DNA of 64,000 nucleotides from Saccoglossus kowalevskii (taxonomy: Eukaryota; Hemichordata; Enteropneusta; Harrimaniidae): assembly GCF_000003605.2 (NCBI RefSeq), contig NW_003149279.1, positions 98,856-162,855 of the forward strand, in the 5' to 3' direction. This document shows positions 15,170 through 24,250 of the stretch, piece after piece. How positions within the stretch are numbered: position 1 is the first letter of the stretch; every line of letters begins with the position of its first letter. A model generated the notes under the pieces. It was not told the DNA's origin. It ran no database searches and saw nothing but the letters and a program-made list of their open reading frames with translations. The position numbers and the translations under genes are program-made.

Positions 15170-15291
15170 TAACAAACTAAAGTAAACTAAAGTAAACTAA
15201 AGTAAACTAATGTAAACTAAACTAAACTAAACTAAACTAAACTAAACTAAACTAAACTAAACTAAACTAAACTAAACTAAACTAAACTAAT
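15170..15291. repeat. (ACTAA)n pentanucleotide array
   Basis: The left third alternates actaa with agtaa units and the right two thirds is near-perfect ACTAA (TTAGT on the minus strand). The gradient from variant to pure units suggests growth at the right side. TTAGT differs from the telomeric repeats TTAGG and TTAGGG, so no telomere is implied. Confidence 0.95.
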
Positions 15292-16063
15292 AAATCCAGC
15301 TCGAAATAGCGTGATGACTAGATGGATAAGCGCAAGTCGAGTGTCTGATGTCTGATGGTTTTTAGATACAGTTTTTAATCACCAAGGTATGTAACAATAT
15401 TATATAAGGTTAATGTATGATTTATTACTTGTTATTTTGTTTCATATATATAGATATGACTCGACACTCGTAATTTGTCCATATTTTTTTCAATTTCACA
15501 AACTCATATATAACAACATAACACAAACATAACTGTATACAGACACAATGATGTGTAATTAACATACACATATTTCCAGCTTATTTCAATGTTATATGCA
15601 GTAGAAATATACCCTGGAGAGAGAGGAGCACCAGACACAATTACATGAACATTATCGTGATCGCGATTATGTCATTATGTTGATTAAAGAAATATGATTT
15701 TACAAAGCTATGTTATCGTTTCAATGTTGAGCCAGGCGTGTGCATATGCATAAACACATACTGCGAACGACGCACTAAAGTTCCGTAAACAATCCACTTT
15801 TGATAATCAGTTATACCATATTACATTTCAAAAAAATAGACTACATTTGTTTTGTGATTTTTGATTTAAGGGTATGTAAACGAAATTACATTAACTGATG
15901 TAACTGATAACTTTTCCAATGAAATCCTTAGTACCCCGTTGGCAGGCCAGTCACACAGGTTCTCACCACATGAGGTTACGACCCCCCTGCCGAATGCTAA
16001 GAACAACTGAAACTAATATATACATATTTACATGAAAATTTTCCACCTATGCGCATCTGTTTG

Positions 16064-16700
16064 TGCAGGAGTTTTACGACCGTGTGCCTTTACGGACGTC
16101 AACCAAACTTGTTATATGGGAAGTTGGCACCCAAGGCTCACAGGTGCTACACCTTGCCCAAGGGTGACCTGGAGGTAGTTGTAGCAAAGGGTAACCTCAT
16201 TCTCCCACGTCCATAGACTCCACAACCGGATGTAGTTTAAAATCTTGTCCAGGACACATATATACATATTTAAATAAACGTAAACGTTGCCTTTAATAGA
16301 TAATACCTCACACGTGAGGCTGAGTTGGTGCAAGGCTTTTATGACCGTATGCCCTTACTGACGTCAACCAAACTTAATATGTGGGAAGTTGGCACCCAAG
16401 GCTGACAGGTACTACACCTTGCCCAAGGGTGACCTGGAGGTAGTTGTGGCAAAGGGTAACCTCATTCTCCCAAGTACAAAAACTCCACAACCGGATGCAA
16501 TTTTAACGTCTTACCCAGGACATGTCCAATACAACTGAAAACCGACTAAGTCGTGAGGCCAAACCTGTAATAATTCGGGGAGCGCTGAAAAGCACTGCGT
16601 TCACCCGCGCGTCCATTGTGCCCAATGGTGACATGGAGGCTGCTGTGGCACATGATAACCTCATCTTCCCAAATTACGCATTCAAAAATGAAATTAATTG
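16064..16700. repeat. Three-unit tandem repeat, about 262 bp per unit
   Basis: Units start near 16064, 16327 and about 16555 (partial). Units 1 and 2 share nearly identical cores around ggaagttggcacccaaggct and gggtgacctggaggtagttg. Unit 3 is more diverged but keeps the order. In one plus-strand frame the core reads PKGDLEVVVAKGNLILP in units 1 and 2 and PNGDMEAAVAHDNLIFP in unit 3. On the minus strand it reads WENEV-L-C and WEDEV-M-C. Stops interrupt the longer frames of units 1 and 2, so this may be a tandemly copied exon fragment or a plain satellite. Confidence 0.85.
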
Positions 16701-16734
16701 TAATAAACAATTACGTCTTGTGACGTCACTGTGA
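16522..16734 (+). CDS. Open frame over repeat unit 3, possible exon
   Basis: Seventy codons from ATG, directly after a possible acceptor (gtcttacccag at 16508-16518). It covers the most diverged unit of the tandem repeat and is the only one that stays open. The residue mix is even (RGALKSTAFTRASIVPNGD). There is no recognised domain. It could be the parental exon from which units 1 and 2 decayed, or a chance frame in a repeat. Confidence 0.2.
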   Translation: MSNTTENRLSREAKPVIIRGALKSTAFTRASIVPNGDMEAAVAHDNLIFPNYAFKNEINCNKQLRLVTSL

Positions 16735-16753
16735 ATTATCAGACGATAATATT

Positions 16754-16873
16754 CAAACGTTAATCCCAACAGACATATACAGTTTGGCAACCGGAAACGA
16801 CGAAACGGAAGTTGACAATGAGCTCCGAATGTCACCAAAACTGTATGTGAACCTCTGTTGGGGTTAACATTTG
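16754..16873. mobile_element. Hairpin element, MITE-like, unclassified
   Basis: Two imperfect inverted arms of about 35-40 bp (16754-16788 and 16834-16873) surround a loop of about 45 bp. The arms share aacgttaatcccaacag on the left against the reverse of ctgttggggttaaca on the right, then catacagtttgg. Size and structure fit a non-autonomous DNA transposon. No clear target-site duplication is visible, so the superfamily is open. Confidence 0.55.
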
Positions 16874-16973
16874 TTTTAGTACAACGACTAAAGAAACAAC
16901 ACAAACAAAAGACATATAGATAATCCTCCAGGGCCAAGAATTACAAAATTTCTACATGTCACATAAGGTGTCT

Positions 16974-16979
16974 TTTATT
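16974..16979 (-). promoter_or_regulatory. Poly(A) signal of the candidate minus-strand gene
   Basis: A perfect AATAAA on the minus strand, about 145 bp past the stop codon of the predicted terminal exon. The motif is common in AT-rich DNA, so its weight comes from its position. Confidence 0.35.
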
Positions 16980-17122
16980 GTATAACATTCATATAATTTA
17001 AATAATTAACATTACTATTAAATATCAAGAACGGCAATATCTATAATATACAATAATTTACAAATTACGCAATGATCATCTCTGATAATCAATATTTACA
17101 ACACACTGTGACAAACTGAAAT

Positions 17123-17298
17123 TCATTGAGCCATATGAAACAGGATTACAACTCTCCAGAATTGATGTAGTGGACACACATTACTTGTCGGTTGCGAGAC
17201 AGGAATAATGAAATGAAGCACTGTCGTTGTCAGTGGCATTAGGGCCATATCACATTGGGAATCTCCTACCTCATCAGTGGATTCAGTGTTGTCATCTT
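17123..17298 (-). CDS. Terminal exon of candidate receptor-like gene
   Basis: The exon follows a good minus-strand acceptor (pyrimidine-rich, ending cgttttag) and runs to TGA. It starts in phase 1, exactly matching the phase-1 end of the exon at 17712-17836; the codon across the junction is GAA (Glu). The joined protein continues acidic (EDDNTESTDEVGD) and ends in about 45 less ordered residues. A second donor (GATGAG then GTAGGA) inside could shorten it. No domain is recognised. The link with the upstream exons is inferred from phase and composition. Confidence 0.42.
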
Positions 17299-17711
17299 CT
17301 AAAACGATTCCAAAATGTCGAGAAGGCATATTATTAGAACAAAAACCTGGTTGTTCCCGACTTAATGTACTAATTCACGAGTATCATCGAAGATGACATT
17401 AGTATTATTTGTTATACCATGATTTATTTATATTTGGTTAAAATTCATATGTTATAACCCATTGGAACATTAAAGAACCAGATATCAACATCGGCTGCAG
17501 TATTTACCAAAAGTCTCAGGCAGAGTGCATATAGACCAGGCTTAAGCTAGCTTAAAAGCAGCTACAGGACATCTTGGGTCACCTAAATTGAAGTAACAAT
17601 AAACACAAAAATATAATAATTAGTATGATAATGAACCAGTTTAACAACAAACATTAATATATATATCAATAGTTACGATATATAATCAGAAATGTTGATG
17701 AATGAACTCAC

Positions 17712-17836
17712 CGGGAATAACATGTATTCTTTCTTCACCAATGGTATCACTAAAACTGTCATTGGATGTTTCATTTTTGTCCCATTCATCATTGACTTGG
17801 TGGACAAACTCAATATCATCTGGAGCAGTATCCACA
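17712..17836 (-). CDS. Internal exon, acidic cytoplasmic-type segment
   Basis: The 3' end is a consensus donor (CCCG then GTGAGT). The acceptor at 17837 (taatcag) gives a phase-2 start that fits the upstream exon, producing QMYSDVD across the junction. A second acceptor at 17820 (ctccag) would give a 108-bp phase 1-1 exon instead. The peptide is highly charged (EFVHQVNDEWDKNETSNDSF), with no cysteine and no hydrophobic stretch, as expected of a cytosolic tail. The residue balance is quite unlike chance translation of this AT-rich region. No family is assigned. Confidence 0.45.
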
Positions 17837-17952
17837 CTGATTATAGACTTCACTATATATCTTACATTTCTCCAACAGAAGTACAGCATGATCGCAAAAA
17901 AAGCTTTTTTTGAAGATTACTTAGGGAGATTGTACCAAATCTGCCTGTCTAC

Positions 17953-18071
17953 TCTGAGTACATTTGTTTCAAGTCTCCGGAGTCAATTTCCGCATAAGGA
18001 TTCACCTTTGCCTTAACAACTTGTTTTAGATGGACATTCATATACATTTGCTTTTCCATATTCTGGATCGC
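17953..18071 (-). CDS. Internal exon with tyrosine motifs, receptor-tail-like
   Basis: The acceptor is strong (a T-rich tract ending gttatcatag) and the donor GTAGAC is weak. In the favoured frame the exon carries NPYAEIDSG and, across the next junction, QMYSDVD. Tyr-x-x-hydrophobic motifs of this kind are typical docking sites in cytoplasmic tails of cell-surface receptors. A second frame is also open for 75 codons (down to 18015, reading GDPEYGKANVYE) before a stop, so frame choice is uncertain, or the locus carries a frameshift. The upstream extracellular and membrane exons were not found. Confidence 0.4.
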
Positions 18072-18543
18072 CTATGATAACAACAGAACATTCGTTGGAC
18101 ACGTATCTCGCTATGTCTATCTGGCTGATGCCATAATGTTCTTTGAGTACAAACTGCCATCTCTTTTGCGAGCACTGATATAGAACTTTCAAGACATTGC
18201 TGAAAATGTATTTCTTTGAGTACTCCTTTAAGTCAGATAGTTAACCTGCATTATGTTGCATATTTGATGTGATGGAGATTCAGCACATCTACGAAGCAAT
18301 CTGTCTACTAAGGTGTATAATTACTAGCGTCTTTGAAGTTTTTCTCTGTTATTTACCTTTTCAATAACTATGCAGTATTGATTATCTAAATGATTAAGGT
18401 ATGACATACACTTTGATCTAGAATAATCGTATGTGATCTATGCATTTGCCGTGTCCTATAATGTCGCGGTTCAAAAATTAAACGATAAACTGCTACATAT
18501 ACGTATTCCATATACCCAACTTAGTCTAAAAAAACAGTATCAC

Positions 18544-18594
18544 CAACATCAGCTGATGTACTGCCTTCAGTTCCACGCAATAGACAACCCTTAT
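18544..18594 (-). CDS. Possible upstream small exon of the same gene
   Basis: A good acceptor (cttattcaaatcccag) and an acceptable donor (GTTG then GTGATA) bound 51 bp with phase 1 at both ends. The peptide reads KGCLLRGTEGSTSADV. Joined to the next exon it would fit the alternative frame there (GDPEYGKANVYE), not the favoured one, so the full gene model is unresolved. Confidence 0.22.
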
Positions 18595-18599
18595 CTGGG

Positions 18600-21500
18600 A
18601 TTTGAATAAGTAGCTTATGTGAAGAAGTTCACAATGGATCGATGGCAATGCACTTTCACATTCTTTGAGAGGTAGATGGAAAGATTATTGAACGTTTACA
18701 GAGGTCTACAAAACGTTGTGTTCATTCTGAATGATAGCGGGGTATGGGGCTAAGATCTTGCATATAAGAAGTTATGAATGCTAGGTGATGGGTGAAGGGT
18801 TTGCATACATAAGGCTAAGACTAATTTGAATGATAGCTGGGTATTGATTAAATTTTGAGGGTGGGTATACATGTTTTTTTCAACCCATAACTCCTTTGTA
18901 CTTTCCACCTCTGACGTTGTTTTTTGAATACAAATCTAGTTCTTACATTACTTTGTATCCAGTAATGTAACAGTTGACATTGTTTATATAACCGAAAAAG
19001 TGGAAAAGAAAAACGTAAATTAATTGAATTTTAGTGTAGAGCGTCTGATAACTCGCTTCTACACGGGACAAAAACAAGATGTCCTTCTCAACACTTGTAC
19101 AGGTGAAAGGAAATAAGAAAAATGTTAGATAAGTAAAACACTGTTGTGAAAGTAGAAACCGATCACCTGCACGAGAAGCAAATCATTAAAACTACTGCCC
19201 GGAGTTTCATGAAACATGTCTTTCAGAGCAGACGGAAGAGGCAGTGACAATCTCTACGCTTGAGGTAAGTAAATGTGTATTCACGTGGAGCTATATATAA
19301 ATACAGTGCCACACACTGAAATGCGAAGCGCAATGCCTACTCGCTTAGATCAATAAGTTCAATTCTTTTCGAACAATAACACAGCAGCGTAGATATCGCT
19401 CTCACAGAAGAATCCGGAATGGTAAACTTCAACGCAGCGAAATTCAAATCTGGTAGGAAGTTGCACGGTGTCATTTTTTGTCAAGAAAAGAAACGATCGA
19501 AGATGAATTCGCCTCTTTAAACTAAGCTTTTAGATGACGATTAACATGTTTTATATTGAGATATATTTGAGTAAGATATTGTCCTCTCTTTTCAAAGTTT
19601 GAAGTGCCTTTGTACGTTTTTGCGGGAAGACATGTTGCTATTCTTTTTGTTTAGGTTATGTTCTTACGTCGTTCCATTGCTGTGAATAACGCACCACTTG
19701 TGTCGTTTTAGCTATTTGTTTGTGAAAACTACGGTTGCTTCTAAACAATATAAGTCAAATAAATATTACGTTTAATTTAATTCCAAGTAGAGTAAAAATA
19801 GACTCTCCTAATGTACGTAACTTGAATACGTGGCATGAACGCAAATATTTTCTAGTGGAAAGCAAAAGTTACTGATAACAGATTTTTTACAAAGGAATTT
19901 TTCAGCTGAAACCATAATCTGAGGTATTCATTATGAGCGTAACAGTATGCAAAGGGCGTGTCAAGTTTGTTTCATGCAAATTTGGAATGCAGAATTGATG
20001 CGTAATTAGACTCTTCGGGGAGCGCTGCAGTTAGTGATAAGTGATAAAACTTGTGTGGCATCTTGATGTGAATAAGCTTACCTGGAGACAAAAAGGTTTC
20101 ATTAACTCAGTCTAGACTGGAATTTTGACTTGCATCGATCACATTATATTGTAAATACACGTATTGACATATATCCTCGACGATTGAATGACTCGTTATC
20201 AGAGGCTGTTGTTTACATGTTCAGGACGTGGAAAACATTTTAAAGTTGGCTTTATGTTAAATTTTCGTTGAAATATACTAAGCAACTAGCAAAACAACGG
20301 GTGGCAAACAAATGCAAATTTAAAAGGCTCTTGTGGATCTCCCTTTTCAGATGGCCTCATTACGAATGTAATGAAACTATAGTAATATATCGCGTTAACC
20401 TGTACGAGAACACAGAGATAGCCAACACATTTACTCTGGTTTACAAAAATCCCGTAATGCAAGGACAAATATGAAACATATTATGTTTACCATCCGGATG
20501 TATTAGTACTAACAGGAAGAATATTTCTAATCCTCTGAAATCGTATTCTGAAGTACATTTCTCGTGTGGTACTGATCTGACAAAGGAACTGAATCGATAT
20601 TTTTGTTTACAGAAACGAGTTTTTTCGACGCAACTCACAACACCATGGACTAATCATACTCATTCAGTTATTATTAAAAAGTGGCATCCTATATTCCTAA
20701 TTGTTGATGCGAAAAATGCTACTAAAGTTATGTTAGTTGATAAGGATGAAATCATTGGTAATGTTGTTAGGCTCTTTGTGAAGTATTCTAATCGAAGTCG
20801 GCCACCTGATTGTAATTGACCTACAAAAAGTTTATATAAATATGCACTGCATACTATCTATTTTGGAATATTGATGGTTATGTTTAAATAAAAACTGTAT
20901 TAGTTATAACTGTGCCAACACATTTTATCAAGAATATAAATGATATTATGTTTGCTTTTAATATATGAAAATAAGGTTACCATATTGTCAAGTGGGAAGT
21001 AGCGATTATGGATATATTTTTGGCTAGATGCGAAATAATTGATTTAAATACAATTATCAACGCAAACAGGGCATAACACAGATTTTGTATGGCTCGGAAG
21101 CGAATTTAAAATATTTCTCTTCCGGTATTATTTAAGGTCGGTTGAATGTGAAGAACAAATTTGTCGTTGCAAGTATATACACTACCTATATTACCTTACA
21201 TTAAAAATGTTAATTGCATGGCAATATGTAACGACAAAACATCCACGATATTTTATTTAGAACAACCAATACCTTCAAATAGATGGCAAATGGATATTTG
21301 TATTACGCAAATGAAGTTTGACTTAGTAATCTTATTTCGTTTGAGTTAATAACTCTAAGAGCCCTCTCACATCCTCCTCCTCCCCTCCTTCTCCTCCTCC
21401 TCCAAAATTTCATGCATAAACCACTTACGCAGGATTTGTCTTGCATTGGCGATTTCACGTTGACTGAAGCTGATAATGGTTCATTAAAGTATTAAAGATA

Positions 21501-22640
21501 AATGTTAAAACCGTTTATTTGGAAATATATATGAATACGGCCCACCGACAATTAAAGGCAAATTACACTTTTTTCGCATCGAAGGTTGTCGCCAGATCTA
21601 TATTATTCTAGAGGTGGTGCAGTATCAGATTCCTAATAAGGCTATTTGTAATAATCGATAATACACGGGTAAAATTGGTAATATCAATCGTGATCTACAA
21701 TCAGAAGGAACTGAACATCTGTCAAGAAGTGACTACGTGACACTATAGCTGCTGATAATGTTAATTTAAAATCATTTGGCCAAAAATGTATTATGCATGA
21801 GTCATATATTTGATTGGCGTATTGCAAAATTCCAGCCGTCGTTTGTAAAGTTAAGAGTACCTTCTAGAAAGACGCATACGGTATCATTGAAATTGAACAA
21901 GGAGAAAAAAATGAATACGACAATTTTGTAGAGACTTGAAAACTGATTATAGGTAAACTTAGATTTTTTTTCATTTTTATTTGATTCGTATATAGACGGT
22001 TATTAAATGTTCTGAGTAATAGCTAGGAGTGAAGTGTATACATGAGACTCGACGTTGGTATGACATTCGGCCCAGAAGGCATCAAAGCCGATGTCATCTT
22101 TTTTTTGTACTTGAAGATACATGTAATGTTGAAAATCATTATCATCGGTTTGGAAGAATCTACTATCATAAATTTGTATTCATGTCACTCAGACCATTGC
22201 TAGTGAGATAACATTAACATAATGTATGAGTTACAGTATGAGTGACGTAGCTCTCCGACCTTTCTATAAACGTAGCGACGAGACACAACACGATGCCCAC
22301 TGCATCAAATAACATAAATACGAATACAAAATATAGAATTTAGATTCACATACCCATTACAACGACTTGTAAAATAAAATCAAGGAGTGTGTTTACACAT
22401 ATTACTCATGCAAAATGTGATGTTCTCGCTGGACATGTTTCCATGTTTACCATTTCAACTATGCGCCCCAAGACATAACCTTTAATAGGAAGCAACACAG
22501 AGAATAATTGCTTACTGGCATATATAATGTCAAAAGTCACAAACCCACAAGGATTTTAGAAATAGCGCTTATGATTTAGTCCAATCTCAACTGACTTTCG
22601 AGTCACAGTATTTTGATTTCTTAAGTAATAATAGATTATC
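18600..22640. other. Mostly non-coding, isolated splice-like signals
   Basis: No complete coding segment. A strong plus-strand donor (TTGAG then GTAAGTAAA) ends at 19264, preceded by a 15-codon ATG frame that stops at the boundary. A strong minus-strand donor (CTCCAG then GTAAGC) ends at 20082; all frames before it are closed, so it could end a 5' UTR exon of the minus-strand gene. A TATA-like ctatatataaata lies near 19288. A short duplication (gaatgatagc, then gggtat) occurs at 18729 and 18828. A POU octamer ATGCAAAT lies near 20311. Confidence 0.35.
21362..21403. repeat. Polypyrimidine (CCT)n tract
   Basis: An almost pure C/T run of about 40 bases made of cctcct units, with strong strand asymmetry. 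Such tracts can adopt triplex structures. No gene is attached. Confidence 0.85.
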
Positions 22641-23056
22641 CAGTTTGTTGTACGAACTTGTAAATCTAACTCGGAAATACGAGTGTTCAGTGACTCATAA
22701 GCGTAAGAAGTAGTGTCTTATAAATATTGTAGGCTGATGAGTTCATCTGGAAATTCTTGGAATCTATTCCCCGCAGCGAGACGAAGAATTGTTACGTTTC
22801 GTAGAGTTAAATTAAACACTGTCTGGAATTACTGTTGTTCTATATAATTATATTATCAGGTTTGTTGTACGAACTTGTAAATCTAACTCGGAAATACGAG
22901 TGTTCAGTGACTCATAAGTGTAATGGGTAGTGTCTTATAAATATTGTAGGCTGATGAGTTCATCTGGAAATTCTTGGAATCTATTCCCCGCAGCGAGACG
23001 AAGAATTGTTACGTTTCGTAAATTAAACACTGTCCAGAATCACTGTTGTTATATGT
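22641..23056. repeat. Tandem duplication, 217-bp unit, two copies
   Basis: Copy 1 (22641-22856) and copy 2 (22857-23056) are nearly identical from tttgttgtacgaacttgtaa through tctattccccgcagcgagac, with a handful of substitutions and one small length change. Copy 2 stops just before a new GC-richer segment at about 23057. Neither copy holds an open frame of note. The high identity points to a recent event. Confidence 0.95.
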
Positions 23057-24115
23057 ACACGCGCGTTTAATGGAGATTTTAATTTGGAAATCTCATTGAA
23101 CAGCGCCGGGAACGCGGCGTATCGTATTGTGTTAGTCGTAAAAAAAGAAGCCACAGAAACGGCTTGCCCAGCATTGACTACTATTATTCGTGTGGCAATA
23201 TTTGGTTTCAAAAATGTTTTACGATTATTTATTTAGTATTTGTCAACAGTATGTGAACTTAATTTGGTTCACTCTCAATTTGTTTTTTGGAAGGAACGGT
23301 AAGATAATTCCCATAAACCACAATGAGGTTTTTGTTTATTTCCTCGCTTAAAACTCCTTGAAAATATTTTTTTTTTTCTTCATCTTTGTATAACATGATA
23401 TATCAAATATGTAAATAACAATAACAATATTTTTACTTTAGCAAATCATTGGCTGTTCCCTCTCTGGACACCTTAACAAAATATTTGCTGTTGTACTTAA
23501 ACAAAGGATCTCAGCAATAAACACAAATGAAAGTTTATTGGCTTTAAGTAGGGTTTAGATCGTGGTGTAATTCTAATCTCCATTTGAAAGAGCTGTAAGC
23601 AGAAATATGTATGTGTTGTAAAACGCGTTACTTATCTGTGTGTTTACACAACTTACATTTGTCGTAAAACGTAATATTTATAGTGTGTGCTAGTAACCGA
23701 ATAGTTGTGTTAAAAAGTACGTATTACTAGCATGAGTAATAGTAATAATGTGGATATCACTTTGTTCAAAGACGTGTGGCCAGTATTATCTACGAACCGA
23801 AGAATCCGGGTTGATAATAATATAACTAAACGCCACACACACGTATAAATCAGCTCTGTGAAGAAGTTATATACACATTAGTTTATAATTATATGTTAAA
23901 TTATGTTAATTATGCATGACGTCTCAGCGCATTGTTGGACGCGACTTTGCAGTTACGGCTGCTGACGGTTATCGATCATCGGCATAAAGATTCTATAAAT
24001 ATATCTTTAAGGCAATATTGTTATTATAATTATTATTATGAGATAGTGTCATTGCCCCTATTTAAGTAACAAGTCTGTATGTAATTCTTCTACCACGCAC
24101 GATTTGACTGGAGAC
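23057..24115. other. Non-coding stretch
   Basis: No gene seen. A 62-codon minus-strand frame at 23023-23211 overlaps the end of the duplication and has no signature. Confidence 0.45.
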
Positions 24116-24250
24116 GTTTAATGGGCGGTGTCGTCGTGCAGCGCGTGTTTGAATTTCATGTAAATAAACAATGTATTTTACACGTGTTGTATTTGTCGCT
24201 ATGAGTCCCAAATCGAACAGGACGCGGCGCGACGACCGCCGACCTTTAAC
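24116..24250. mobile_element. GC-rich MITE-like element with 40-bp inverted ends
   Basis: The left end begins gtttaatgggcggtgtcgtc. The reverse complement of the right end begins gttaaaggtcggcggtcgtc. The similarity continues through gcgcgtgtttgaattt on the left against gccgcgtcctgttcgattt on the right, giving imperfect inverted repeats of about 40 bp. The ends are GC-rich and the 50-bp centre is AT-rich. No clear target-site duplication is seen. The minus-strand Arg-rich frame across it translates the repeat and is not a gene. Confidence 0.6.

Noticed and set aside
15170-15291. Internal telomeric repeat
   Set aside because: The unit is TTAGT, not TTAGG or TTAGGG.
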